In this document: positions 33,694 to 41,533 of the stretch, piece by piece
Layout: each line of letters opens with the position of its first letter
Position numbering within the stretch: position 1 is the stretch's first letter
Notes under the pieces: generated by a model
Database searches by the model: none
What the model was told of the DNA's origin: nothing
What the model saw: only the letters and a program-made list of their open reading frames with translations
Translations under genes and position numbers: made by a program
Source of the DNA: Paraburkholderia guartelaensis
GTDB taxonomy: Bacteria > Pseudomonadota > Gammaproteobacteria > Burkholderiales > Burkholderiaceae
Assembly (NCBI RefSeq): GCF_004353905.1
Contig: NZ_SMOD01000023.1
Coordinates: forward strand, 79,293 to 143,292
DNA length: 64,000 nt
Direction: 5' to 3'

Positions 33694-34380
33694 TTGACAA
33701 CAGAATTCAACTTCAAGGGCCTGCATCCGGCCTTCTTGGAAGCGGTAAATCGGCACGAACCTTCCATTGCCTTTGCGCTGGCGGAAGGTAGAGGGAAGTT
33801 CGTCTTTCTGCTGTTCATGACGACAGACTCGTCGGGGCGAATCGTATGGGGAGACCTTGAGCTTTTCATACTTCTCGCCCGTACCCAGAAGATGCTGCAA
33901 TTCAAGCTGTTGGGAAATCATAAAAAAGCGGGCGACTTCAAGATTCGTTTGACCGAGGACGACGAGGAAGCCATTCGAGCGGAACTTGGTTTAGGCCAAG
34001 CTGCGGGTGGTCCAGCTTTTGCCCTTCTCGACTTCTTGGCAAAGTTGAACGGGATGATTCCAGCTTCCATTCCTCTGGAAGCAAAGGTGGCAGCAATCAA
34101 CGACGAGAAGACGGCTATCGAAGCCCACTGCAAGACCTACCTCGACGATGCCAGCAAGGTCTATCTCCTTGGGGTACGGCGCTTACCGGACGGTATGCGG
34201 CCGCGAGAGGAGACGCTACGGAAGCTTTACATGCTCGATGCAGAGCCGGCTGCCATTGCTTCGCTTATCCGGAACCTGAAGAGGATACGCTGGACCACCT
34301 CTTGGACGGCAGCGAAGCCAGTGACAGATAAGTTTGCTGAAATCTTTGCCAAGGTTTCGGCCATTGGGACCAAGTCGTGA
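33694..34380 (+). CDS. hypothetical protein, 228 residues
   Basis: TTG start chosen because GGAGG (33684-33688) lies 5 nt before it. The in-frame ATG at 33682 overlaps that site and has no ribosome-binding site of its own. The sequence begins MTTEFNFKGLHPAFLEAV and contains an alternating hydrophobic strand region (GKFVFLLFMTTDSSGRIVWG), then a helical C-terminal half. There is no signal peptide or membrane segment. No family recognised. It sits alone after the ubiquitin-like unit; membership of that unit is possible but unproven. Confidence 0.55.
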   Translation: MTTEFNFKGLHPAFLEAVNRHEPSIAFALAEGRGKFVFLLFMTTDSSGRIVWGDLELFILLARTQKMLQFKLLGNHKKAGDFKIRLTEDDEEAIRAELGLGQAAGGPAFALLDFLAKLNGMIPASIPLEAKVAAINDEKTAIEAHCKTYLDDASKVYLLGVRRLPDGMRPREETLRKLYMLDAEPAAIASLIRNLKRIRWTTSWTAAKPVTDKFAEIFAKVSAIGTKS

Positions 34381-34584
34381 CGGGCTGCTCTTGCCAAACG
34401 TTGCATTGCTGCCGGTGGCGAGTCTCGGCTGGAGCGTACAACGAGCGTTTGCTGCTTGTGGCGTGTTGCGCGCGCACGGCGGCGGTGACCAGGCGAGAGC
34501 GCGCTTAAGTATTTATGGATGTTGTCGATAACAGATTGGGAGTTCTTCAAGCTCTCAAATCGATAACTTTACCGATGAGGCAAC

Positions 34585-34962
34585 ATGAAAGGATTGAACC
34601 GTCAAGCAACGGGCATCGCCCTCGGCCTTTGCCGCGATGCATACGGTAACCTGCTCAGTGGTCAGGAAGCGCGGGCCTTTGGCTACCTGCGGAATGCCGT
34701 TCAGCTTCTGGCCGCGTTAGAGGAAAGCGCGGAGTCGAAAGGTGACATTCGCGCGGAGAAAGCCCTTGAAGCAGCGCTCAAAGAAGCACTCGAAGGCGCG
34801 GACAATCTTGAGCCGGCGTTTGACCACTCCTTGATGGCCGCTGCGCGCGCTAAATATGAGGCAATGGGGATTACGGCCAAGGGAGTGTTGCCGTCTATTG
34901 ACCCCAACGACCTCCCTGAGGACCATCCGCTCCGTCAAATCGTTGCAGACTTGACGAAGTAA
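34585..34962 (+). CDS. hypothetical helical protein, 125 residues
   Basis: ATG start, with GATGAGGCAAC upstream as a moderate ribosome-binding site. The protein is Ala/Glu/Leu-rich and predicted helical, with a charged region (ESAESKGDIRAEKALEAALKE cannot be assigned to a domain) and a Pro/Asp-containing C-terminus. Family not recognised. Confidence 0.5.
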   Translation: MKGLNRQATGIALGLCRDAYGNLLSGQEARAFGYLRNAVQLLAALEESAESKGDIRAEKALEAALKEALEGADNLEPAFDHSLMAAARAKYEAMGITAKGVLPSIDPNDLPEDHPLRQIVADLTK

Positions 34963-35030
34963 GTCGCCGCTCCAGCCGTCCCTTGTATGAAACTTGACCA
35001 GGAGACTAGCCTGGGAGGTCGGCCAGCCTG

Positions 35031-35057
35031 AAAAAAGACGGCCACCCGAGGGTGGCC
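35031..35057 (-). terminator. intrinsic terminator for the minus-strand SSB-like unit
   Basis: Read on the minus strand, the stem GGCCACC/GGTGGCC with a 4-nt loop is followed by GTCTTTTTT. It is positioned 45 bases after the stop of the 57-residue gene. Confidence 0.75.
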
Positions 35058-35101
35058 GAATCAGTCGACGGTTCGTGAAACTGCCGGCGACGATGATGCC
35101 G

Positions 35102-35275
35102 TCACGCGTCACCGAAGAGTTCCGTCAGCCCCTCCCAGTCGCGGGAGTGGACCAGTTCCTCGACCAGTTGGAGAACTGCCAGCAGGTCCCGGCGACTCCA
35201 TCCTTTGAGCGCACGGCGAACTTGACCTGTCGGCGAGCGCCTGTCTGGTTCAACTTTGGATTTACCTCGTCGCAC
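35102..35275 (-). CDS. 57-residue basic/helical protein
   Basis: A short gene with a GTG start. It begins with a basic region (RRGKSKVEPDRRSPTGQVR) and ends with a clear amphipathic helix (RRDLLAVLQLVEELVHSRDW) and an acidic tail. It lies 31 bases behind the SSB-like gene and directly before a terminator on the same strand, which supports it as a real gene. A competing frame in the same place has no such pattern. Function unknown; partner of the SSB-like protein is a guess. Confidence 0.45.
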   Translation of the reverse strand: MRRGKSKVEPDRRSPTGQVRRALKGWSRRDLLAVLQLVEELVHSRDWEGLTELFGDA

Positions 35276-35306
35276 GTCACAGCCCTAATGCAAGTGAAAA
35301 CTGCGC

Positions 35307-35624
35307 TCAGGCCGAAACCGATTCCGCGCTGGCGGCGGCCGGCTTGGCAATCTTCGCGGCCTCGAACGCGAGAATTAGCAAAGTGCCGGTCGGTTTGCCC
35401 TCGCGCGACAGGTAGAAGTCGGCTTTGAGCTTGCCAGTGACTTTCACAAAGTCCCCCTTGGACAGTGCGAGGTTCGCGTCCCGCATTACCCTGACGCTGT
35501 ACCAGGTGGGCTCGCTGTCGACGCCGCGCTGGCTTTCGCACATTCTGAACTCGTAATATCCCTTTCCCGTCGTCTTGCTCTCTTTACGCACTGGAGGCGT
35601 AGCCACGTTACCAAATGCCTGCAT
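35307..35624 (-). CDS. SSB-like OB-fold protein
   Basis: 105 residues with GAGGAC before the ATG at 35624. It begins MQAFGNVATPPVRKES. A beta-rich region follows: GYYEFRMCES, TWYSVRVMRDANLALSKGDFVKVTGKLKADFYLS. This matches the strand order and the KGDxVxVxGxL signature of single-stranded DNA-binding proteins. It is shorter than chromosomal SSB and lacks the acidic C-terminal tip. It is likely the element's own SSB-like protein, used during replication or transfer of the island. Confidence 0.65.
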   Translation of the reverse strand: MQAFGNVATPPVRKESKTTGKGYYEFRMCESQRGVDSEPTWYSVRVMRDANLALSKGDFVKVTGKLKADFYLSREGKPTGTLLILAFEAAKIAKPAAASAESVSA

Positions 35625-35641
35625 TCTGATGTCCTCTGAAA

Positions 35642-35872
35642 TTGATGTCGCGACGGTGCGATTGCAGCGTCTATTTGTATAGCTACGTCGCGGACCGCAA
35701 CGATGGCAGGCCATGGATGAAAAAGGCCTCGGAGGAAAGGCTGTTGGAGGAGGTGGGGGCTATGCCTTGGAGTACCGTCGGCTGTAGAGCCCAGATGGCG
35801 CGGCTGGCAAATCGATTTGCGAAGGCCAATCATGAAAAGCATGCGTGGTGCCTTGAGGGCTTTGACCGTTGA
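35642..35872 (+). CDS. possible small hypothetical protein
   Basis: 76 residues from a TTG start that faces the SSB-like gene. The C-terminal half reads like a soluble helical protein (ASEERLLEEVGAMPW; MARLANRFAKANHEK). An inner ATG in WMKKASEERLL would give about 51 residues. No ribosome-binding site of note and no family. Reported as a candidate only. Confidence 0.25.
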   Translation: MMSRRCDCSVYLYSYVADRNDGRPWMKKASEERLLEEVGAMPWSTVGCRAQMARLANRFAKANHEKHAWCLEGFDR

Positions 35873-35942
35873 ATCACGCGCTTGGCGCACAGAAGCCGTC
35901 ACGCCGCGAGCTTTGCCGTGGGAGAGGACTGAGGCGGGGTGG

Positions 35943-36191
35943 TCACGACGGGTTTCGCGACGTCTGGTCTCCTCGCCCTGCGAGTAGACCAGTTAGGCCG
36001 ATGTCCTCATCAAGGTCGGGCCAATGCAGCCCTTGTCCCGATGCGCTGATGCGAAAGTGTTTTCGCTGCTCCACTGTTGCGTGAAGCAGTGTGGGAAACC
36101 GCGCCAGAGTCACCGTAAGGGTGCGGCCATCAGACAGGCGCACCGTGAACGAGTCGGCTTCGAAGTGAAGGTCGAGGATGCGTACGTTCAT
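35943..36191 (-). CDS. DUF2442 domain protein
   Basis: 82 residues with the DUF2442 pattern from end to end: VRLSDGRTLTVTLARFPTLLHAT, then EQRKHFRISASGQGLHWPDLDEDIGLTGLL. Members are often the second gene of a two-gene unit with a DUF4160 protein and have been suggested to be antitoxin-like. No DUF4160 partner is visible here, so it looks like an orphan. The domain call is strong, the function is unknown. Confidence 0.8.
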   Translation of the reverse strand: MNVRILDLHFEADSFTVRLSDGRTLTVTLARFPTLLHATVEQRKHFRISASGQGLHWPDLDEDIGLTGLLAGRGDQTSRNPS

Positions 36192-36572
36192 GGTTTATGA
36201 CGGCGTGGTATGAGTCGGTGCCCGTTACGCTCTTTCATAGCGCGATTTCCAAGTTTAGCCGAAGCCATTGGGGGTGAATGTACCGTAAGTCGCAGTTGCG
36301 CAAGGCAACTTGGGTGCTAGCTGTTCGGTAACATGCTTGGTTAGTCCAGCCAGGGCTGCTGCCAGAATGAAGGCACAGGTTGACGCCATGGCGTCGAACG
36401 CGGTGAGGGAGATGCAATTGCCCGAAACGAGGAGAAAAAGAGCCCTCCGGAGATAAGGCCGGAGGGCAATAGGCTAGCTAGGCCTGAGGACATCTTCGTC
36501 GGAGAATCATTGCACTGGGTCATTTTCAGTACGGCGAAATCCGATGGTGCGGAGTCGCAACATGTATAGCTA
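36192..36572. other. 380-base region without a gene
   Basis: No convincing gene. It contains the minus-strand terminator at 36434-36468 and the DUF2442 gene's upstream region. Confidence 0.45.
36434..36468 (-). terminator. intrinsic terminator after the replication-relaxation gene
   Basis: GCCCTCCGG and CCGGAGGGC pair around an 8-nt loop. On the minus strand the hairpin is followed by CTCTTTTTCTCC. Confidence 0.75.
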
Positions 36573-37733
36573 TCAGCGCTGTTGGTCGCCGGAAGTTTTC
36601 AGCAGCGGTGACGCCGGCTTGGGCCACGGTGGTAGAGTGTCTGGCCGTCGGTATGGCAGGTAGTTCTCGTCGAACCAGCCGGCGAGCGGTTGCCGGTTGC
36701 TCTTGTCCAACCGAACTTTCGGGAGCCATGTCGGGAGCAACTGAACGATGACATGGCCGACACACATATCGATGGCATAGCCGCCTGGATTTTGCGTGAC
36801 GGCGGCCCAGACTTCGAACACACCGTCGTCAGTTTCCCGGAAATGGCGGCTACTGCCGCGTACGAGAGGCACGTCGTCGGCGAGCGCGGCCTTGGCGCGC
36901 AGGACGGCTCGTGCGCGTTGCCAGATTCGCTCGGTTCTCGCCAGCACGACCACGCGGCGCAGCACGGCCTGATTGGGCAACCGTATGCCGACACGGCCGG
37001 CGAGCGCCGACAAGGCTGCCTCACGGTCCGCGCCGCGCTTGCTTCTGTCGATTTCAACCCATGTCATGCCGTCGTCTTCGAAGGCAATGGCGTCGGGTCG
37101 CAATGTGCGCGCGCCGCCAGGCACCTCGACGGTCAGGAAACCCTGGATGGCGGCTTCGCCGTCGTCGCGTTGAAGGTTGAGGTCTTGCAGCGCCTCGCGT
37201 TCCGTCATCGCGCGCAGCTCGCGTGCTTCAGCGCCGAGAACGACGAAATTCATCCATAACATGTGCTCGGGATTCAACATGTCGACGACGCGTCGAACGG
37301 AAGCAACGGCATCTACCCCCCGGTCATTGAGCCATCTTGCGCCTGCGACGGTCAGGCCGTACACATGCTGGAACCGGTCGGTCCGGTAACGGCGGACGAG
37401 GTTCGCTTTCGCGAGGCCACGCATCGCCCGCTGTGCTGCTGTGAGCGCTGCCTTGAACGGACGCTCCGGAAAGCATGCCACGGCAATGTCGATGGCGCGG
37501 ACGACACGAAACCGGTTGATGGTCTCGAGCGCGCGCAGCCACACAATCTGTCGCAGCGCGGTCGGGTGAATCGCGGTGGTGAGACCGCGACTGACCACGC
37601 GGGCCTGCCCGCCGGTATCGTCGCCAGACGCACCACTCGTTTCGTGCGCAAGAGGGGGCGGATTTTGTTCTAGCGTGGCCGGAACTTCTTCGCCATGGGC
37701 GTCGGCCATCGGAGCTGTAGTTCGATGTTTCAT
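36573..37733 (-). CDS. replication-relaxation family protein
   Basis: 386 residues. After a variable N-terminal about 60 residues comes a winged-helix-like region (IVWLRALETINRFRVVRAIDIA; LAKANLVRRYRTDRFQHVYGLTVAG). A region with an acidic-Lys-type pattern follows (LRPDAIAFEDDGMTWVEIDRSKRG). This matches the replication-relaxation proteins found on plasmids and integrative elements. The WVEIDRSKRG segment looks like a PD-(D/E)xK-type core, with the final K shifted. Start ATG 37733 overlaps the stop of the upstream frame (ATGA). It is likely part of the island's replication or mobilisation functions. Confidence 0.6.
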   Translation of the reverse strand: MKHRTTAPMADAHGEEVPATLEQNPPPLAHETSGASGDDTGGQARVVSRGLTTAIHPTALRQIVWLRALETINRFRVVRAIDIAVACFPERPFKAALTAAQRAMRGLAKANLVRRYRTDRFQHVYGLTVAGARWLNDRGVDAVASVRRVVDMLNPEHMLWMNFVVLGAEARELRAMTEREALQDLNLQRDDGEAAIQGFLTVEVPGGARTLRPDAIAFEDDGMTWVEIDRSKRGADREAALSALAGRVGIRLPNQAVLRRVVVLARTERIWQRARAVLRAKAALADDVPLVRGSSRHFRETDDGVFEVWAAVTQNPGGYAIDMCVGHVIVQLLPTWLPKVRLDKSNRQPLAGWFDENYLPYRRPDTLPPWPKPASPLLKTSGDQQR

Positions 37734-38290
37734 CGCGGTACTTTCGAGAAAAAATGTCTGCGGTGCCACACGTGCAGCGGGGTGTCGTCGGGCGCGCGTG
37801 CGGCGTTTTTTCGTATAGCGAATGCGATATCAAGGTCCGCTATGCTGACCACCACGCACGCCGAAAAAGGCTGGTTTTTTCGAGGCTTCGTTGCCCGGCC
37901 GGACGCGGGCAGGGACAACTGTTCTTTCCCCTTGTCCAGCCTCGCGCGCAGGGGCGCGCGGCATCGATGTATTCGTCGCGACGTCCTGCAAGGCCCATGT
38001 GCGTTCGGCCCGGCTGCGCCGGTGCAAACCCCGCCTCCGTCCCCAGTCGTTCTGGCGATGCCACTGTTTTTCCTGAACGACGGCATCGACTGTGCGAACG
38101 GCATGCCGTTTTGCCGCTGGCTGCCCCACGCTGCGAAAGCAACTCGACTCTCCCGCAGCGCGGGGACCCCGAGCCAGTCCGCGTGCGCGCTGTCGCGCAC
38201 ACGCGTATTGACAATGCCGACACGCGCTGGGACGGTGGCGGGGTTTGCACCGGCGTAGCCGGGCACGGTCGCGAGCAACTCGCTGTCCAT
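37730..38290 (-). CDS. hypothetical protein coupled to the replication-relaxation gene
   Basis: 186 residues from an ATG at 38290 (AGGTACGGCA upstream). The stop overlaps the next gene's start by four bases (ATGA), the best argument that it is coding. The sequence is rich in Arg/Ala/Gly with no recognised domain. The DNA inside contains both arms of a 35-bp inverted repeat (38009-38263). The protein reading of one arm (YAGANPATVP) is therefore the mirror of the other. The frame may be a passenger over a repeat rather than a conserved gene. Confidence 0.4.
   Translation of the reverse strand: MDSELLATVPGYAGANPATVPARVGIVNTRVRDSAHADWLGVPALRESRVAFAAWGSQRQNGMPFAQSMPSFRKNSGIARTTGDGGGVCTGAAGPNAHGPCRTSRRIHRCRAPLRARLDKGKEQLSLPASGRATKPRKNQPFSACVVVSIADLDIAFAIRKNAARAPDDTPLHVWHRRHFFSKVPR
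38009..38263. repeat. 35-bp imperfect inverted repeat with 185-bp spacer
   Basis: Left arm 38009-38043 and right arm 38229-38263 are reverse complements with two mismatches. The core is GGTGCAAACCCCGCC and its complement. It lies upstream of the replication-relaxation gene and inside a weakly supported frame. Confidence 0.7.
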
Positions 38291-38456
38291 TGCCGTACCT
38301 GCGCAGGAAAACGTGACCCGTGCACGCTGCCGAAGGTTGCGTCGATGAACGCGGCTGGACGCCGCGCCGTCCTTCGGCTGAAGGCGTCGGGAGCATCGTT
38401 CGGTGTCGACGTGCCGGCCGTGACGAAAACCGTGCTGGGCAATGCTGAGGGTGCCC

Positions 38457-38756
38457 TCATGGTTGCGGTTCCGCAGACGCCAAGGGGCCTGCCAGAGGCC
38501 CGAGCTGCCGCATGCAGTGCCAGACCCCCAGCTCGACGTCGTGAAACTGCCGCATGGACAGCTTCCTGAAAAAGGCCGGGTCGCCGTCGTACACGGTGAA
38601 ATGCAGCGGGGCGTTCAATCCACGGTGGTAGCCGACCGATACCTGCTCGCCCTGAACGACGACCGTAAACTGGTAGTTGTCGTCGTTGCGGTAGAGGACC
38701 ACCTGGGTGTCGGCGGTCTGGAAGGTTGCAACAGGAAGGGGAATCGGGGCGTTCAT
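38457..38756 (-). CDS. hypothetical protein, 99 residues
   Basis: ATG at 38756 with AAGGGACC upstream. It begins MNAPIPLPVATFQTADTQVV. A beta-rich centre follows (YQFTVVVQGEQVSVGYHRG; PLHFTVYDGDPAFFRKL) and then a short helix. It has 17 bases to the preceding minus-strand gene, so the two are probably co-transcribed. No family recognised. Confidence 0.55.
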   Translation of the reverse strand: MNAPIPLPVATFQTADTQVVLYRNDDNYQFTVVVQGEQVSVGYHRGLNAPLHFTVYDGDPAFFRKLSMRQFHDVELGVWHCMRQLGPLAGPLASAEPQP

Positions 38757-38773
38757 TGCGGGTCCCTTGCCTG

Positions 38774-39142
38774 TCAGAGGCATCGGTCGGGCTCGGAGAA
38801 GTACCACTCGACCTCCTCGGGCGACACCAGCGCGCGGCACTTTGCTCCGCCCAGCAGCCGCACGACAGCATCAAGCGCATACGACGGGAGGTAGGTCCGC
38901 CTGGCAAGCAGCGCTGCACACTCAGCTTCCATGCCGGCTAGACTGTCGCCGGACTCCACGAGCGCTCGAACCGCGAGAGCGACCTCATCGTCGAGTTCGT
39001 TCGACGGCTCGCAGAATTCGAGTCTGGACTTGCTTACGATGTACTGGTGCTTTTTGCAGATTGCGAGATAGTCCCTGATGAATCGCACGGCCGGTGATGC
39101 CGTCGTGGCCCGGAGCGGTTCGGATTCGGTATTGTCGGTCAT
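38774..39142 (-). CDS. hypothetical protein, 122 residues
   Basis: Starts MTDNTESEPLRATTASPAVR. Predicted mostly helical (FIRDYLAICKKHQYIVSKSRLEF; DDEVALAVRALVESGDSLAGM), with a C-terminus EEVEWYFSEPDRCL. First of two close minus-strand genes (with 38457-38756). No signal, membrane segment or known family. Confidence 0.5.
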   Translation of the reverse strand: MTDNTESEPLRATTASPAVRFIRDYLAICKKHQYIVSKSRLEFCEPSNELDDEVALAVRALVESGDSLAGMEAECAALLARRTYLPSYALDAVVRLLGGAKCRALVSPEEVEWYFSEPDRCL

Positions 39143-39260
39143 TCGGATTCCCGTCGAAGTTCATTGGCTATATCGCTGTGTAGTTACGACATCGACGGAA
39201 GCTCTGATGCAGAAACGCGTAGATTGATGACGAGGGCTAACACCAGCGAGGGAGGGGGAA

Positions 39261-39548
39261 GTGAAAGTCAGGGAACTGCTTGCGCGACTGCGAGACGCTG
39301 ACCCGGAGGCGGAAGTGCGATTCATGCCGCTCGCCGCCGATTCGACAGAGAGTGATTCGGTCGATGAAGTCGAGTTTCAGGCAGAGCCGTGGACGTTCGA
39401 GGAGGGTGACGGTTATTCGGTGTATTACCCTGGTGAACCAGAGCCACGTGATGCAAGCTATGAAAATGTGAGGTACCGGCGGCTGCCAGTGGTGCTCCTC
39501 AAGCCCGATATGCCGGCTCGATGGAAAGCGTTGCTGGAGAAGCGCTGA
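39261..39548 (+). CDS. hypothetical acidic protein, 95 residues
   Basis: GTG start with a very strong ribosome-binding site (GAGGGAGGGGG). It begins MKVRELLARLRDADPEAEVRFMP, a helix then strand pattern. The middle is acidic (SDSVDEVEFQAEPWTFEEGDG) and the C-terminus has VVLLKPDMPARWKALLEKR. Short proteins starting KVxELLxxLxxxDPxAEV are frequent on mobile elements; no function is known. Confidence 0.55.
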   Translation: MKVRELLARLRDADPEAEVRFMPLAADSTESDSVDEVEFQAEPWTFEEGDGYSVYYPGEPEPRDASYENVRYRRLPVVLLKPDMPARWKALLEKR

Positions 39549-39857
39549 AGCCTGCTACGCAGGTGATGGCCAGGCGGTTGCGGCGCAACCGACCTCTTTG
39601 TAATCGAAGCGTATTCACAGTTCCTTCGAGGAGACCTTGGGGTGGGCGAAGCCCATCGCTGGCTAACACGGGTTTCCTCGGGCAGGGCTTCACCCTGAAG
39701 TCTCTCAACAGGAAGGCTCCATGGCTGGAAGGAGTATTCGTTCGAGACTTTACCCTGAAGGACAGAAGAGCTTTTCCCTGTGAACTTCACCCTGCCGAGG
39801 CGTCACGTTCAGGAAGACGCCAGGCTTGAAGGTTCTCGCGGGCGCGGCTTGCGACCG
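39549..39857. other. non-coding region next to the putative origin
   Basis: About 310 bases with no convincing gene. It contains repeated short runs related to CTTCACCCTG (for example near 39689, 39751 and 39781). These may belong to the replication origin region that follows. Confidence 0.35.
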
Positions 39858-39894
39858 CCTTTTACTTTTTTGAGGCTCCTTTTACTTCTTTTAG
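39858..39894. repeat. AT-rich direct repeats, candidate DNA-unwinding element
   Basis: CCTTTTACTT occurs at 39858-39867 and 39878-39887, a 20-bp period, each followed by a T-rich/AGG segment. It adjoins the iterons and is the most AT-rich patch nearby. Confidence 0.5.
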
Positions 39895-39937
39895 GAACCC
39901 CGTTCAGCCTTATGCAGCAAAGGTTTCCGGGGGTCGA

Positions 39938-40018
39938 TTCCGGTCAGGGGCGCGCCATTTCCGGTCAAAGGTGCGACAGATTCTGGTCAAGGGCGCGGAT
40001 TTCCTGTTCAAAGGCGCG
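39938..40018. repeat. four phased iterons, candidate oriV
   Basis: Four copies of a 17-bp motif close to TTCYGGTCAAGGGCGCG start at 39938, 39959, 39981 and about 40002, so the period is 21-22 bp (two helical turns). They lie 64 bases beyond the 3' end of the TrfA-family gene. Phased iterons beside their initiator gene and an AT-rich patch are the usual layout of an iteron-controlled plasmid origin. Confidence 0.7.
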
Positions 40019-40081
40019 TTGGCGCAACCGGTGCGCCCGCAAAGAAAACGGCCACTTCGAATGTCGCCGTTCTTCGTAGTA

Positions 40082-41128
40082 CTACTGTTTTTGGTCCTCA
40101 AACCTGACCATGCGCGGACGTTTGACTTCGACCATTTCGGTCCCGGACTTCCCATCGACCTTCCTGGTGATATTCCATCCCAGCAGAAACTTCACGCGAA
40201 CCAGTTGCCCGAGCGCAGCGGTGAGCTTGTCCTTGAACGCGTACTTCTTCTCCGGGGCGTCGTTGCAAAGTTCTATCAGCGTAGCCAGTGGTATTGGACG
40301 CGGAGTCTGGTGCGTCGAGTAGAAGAGTAGCAGCCATCGTGCGAGGTCGCTGCGGCGTTCGAGCTTCTGCTCATATTCCCGTCTGAGGCAGGTGTAGCAG
40401 TTGTCGTCGTACAGCCTGCGCACGCTGTCATGAAATTTCATCCGATAGCTGCCGTCGTCGAGTACGTCGACGTGGGTGAGCAGACTGGGTATAACAAGCC
40501 TGCCAAGCCGTCGCACTTCGATGGTGAGCTGCGCGTCTTGCAGCCGTCCGATACAGGCGTGGAGTTTTTTGCGCGATTCAGTATTGCGGCTCCAGCCGAG
40601 TTTCACGAGGAATTGATTCGGCGTTGCAGTTGCCGAGCCCGGCGTGCTGCGTTCGAAGTTCAGCGCTTCGAAGAAAACCTGGCGGTCGTCCTGCCGCAAT
40701 TCCGGTCCGCAATAGGTAATCGTGCCGCCGTTCGTCCCGTACACTTCGAAAACGGCATGCGGCACATGCTGTCGCGAACTCTTAGGGTCGGCAACACCGA
40801 ATAGGCCGCATCGGACAAATTCGTGAGGAACAACAACAGTGGTTTCTCGATGGTCCGGCGTCAGCGGTTCTCGCGCACCCGTGGCCGTCGCCGACATCCC
40901 CTTGTCCGCGTTCGTCATTTCCGTCCTCACGGCTCGTTCTTCCGGCGACTCGTACCAGTCCGGTGGCTGCGGCAGTTTCTCGAGCGCACCCATGAGCATC
41001 GACGCCGTGGCGGCGTTGTTCGCGCGCTCCGTCGCAGTCCGTGCAGCTTCCCGTGGTTCGACGCCTTGCTCCAACTGCTGACGAAAGTGCGTGCGGCGTT
41101 CCGCTTTTTCTGCCGACGTGAGTTTCAT
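40082..41128 (-). CDS. trfA: TrfA-family plasmid replication initiator
   Basis: 348 residues from the ATG at 41128 (GGGAGAG upstream). The N-terminal part has Arg/Ala/Glu-rich helices. The core is VVVPHEFVRCGLFGVADPKSSRQH, VFEVYGTNGGTITYCGPELRQDDRQVFFEALN, then a winged-helix pattern (NTESRKKLHACIGRLQDAQLTIE; LARWLLLFYSTHQTPRPIPLATL). This is the signature of TrfA of broad-host-range plasmids, which binds iterons and loads the helicase. Phased iterons lie just past the gene. Translation is coupled to the 74-residue gene upstream (ATGA). It implies the island can replicate, or once did, as a circle. Confidence 0.85.
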   Translation of the reverse strand: MKLTSAEKAERRTHFRQQLEQGVEPREAARTATERANNAATASMLMGALEKLPQPPDWYESPEERAVRTEMTNADKGMSATATGAREPLTPDHRETTVVVPHEFVRCGLFGVADPKSSRQHVPHAVFEVYGTNGGTITYCGPELRQDDRQVFFEALNFERSTPGSATATPNQFLVKLGWSRNTESRKKLHACIGRLQDAQLTIEVRRLGRLVIPSLLTHVDVLDDGSYRMKFHDSVRRLYDDNCYTCLRREYEQKLERRSDLARWLLLFYSTHQTPRPIPLATLIELCNDAPEKKYAFKDKLTAALGQLVRVKFLLGWNITRKVDGKSGTEMVEVKRPRMVRFEDQKQ

Positions 41129-41349
41129 GACCGCTCTCCCGTGGTGGTGAAGAGCGCTTGAGCGCGCGAAACGGCAGGTGGGGTGAATTCCGGCGCGAAC
41201 GCACGGATATGGACGCCCCCTTCGTTGACGACGCACCTCGGAAGCTCGCCACTTCGTGCGCGGCTGAGACCGATGTGGAAGGGGGACGCGGGACCGTCAT
41301 ACGCCTTTTCGCTGAATCCGGCATGAGAGCCGACACTTTCAGAATACAT
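41125..41349 (-). CDS. 74-residue protein translationally coupled to trfA
   Basis: ATG at 41349 with AGGAGAG upstream, one of the best ribosome-binding sites in the island. The stop overlaps the trfA start (ATGA). Sequence MYSESVGSHAGFSEKAYDGP and onward; soluble, no recognised domain. The position upstream of an initiator gene, like the SSB or copy-control genes ahead of trfA in IncP-type plasmids, suggests a replication-control role. That is inference only. Confidence 0.6.
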   Translation of the reverse strand: MYSESVGSHAGFSEKAYDGPASPFHIGLSRARSGELPRCVVNEGGVHIRAFAPEFTPPAVSRAQALFTTTGERS

Positions 41350-41533
41350 TGCTACTCTCCTGTTGGGGTATCGAGCCGCAGATGGGCTCACCAGAACGGG
41401 TAGCGACCGGATGTATTCGGTTGATGCAAAAAGGCGTAGAGCGTTGGCTGAATCGGGCGCATCGATTGGCAGACTTCGCCCGTCAAGCGGGTGTGACGAG
41501 CGCAGCGGTGTGCCAGCTATGGCGTGCCGACCC

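Noticed and set aside
39938..40018. CRISPR-like interpretation of the repeats at 39.9-40.0 kb
   Set aside because: Units are 17 bp at 21-22 bp period with no unique spacers of CRISPR length. The position beside trfA explains them as iterons.
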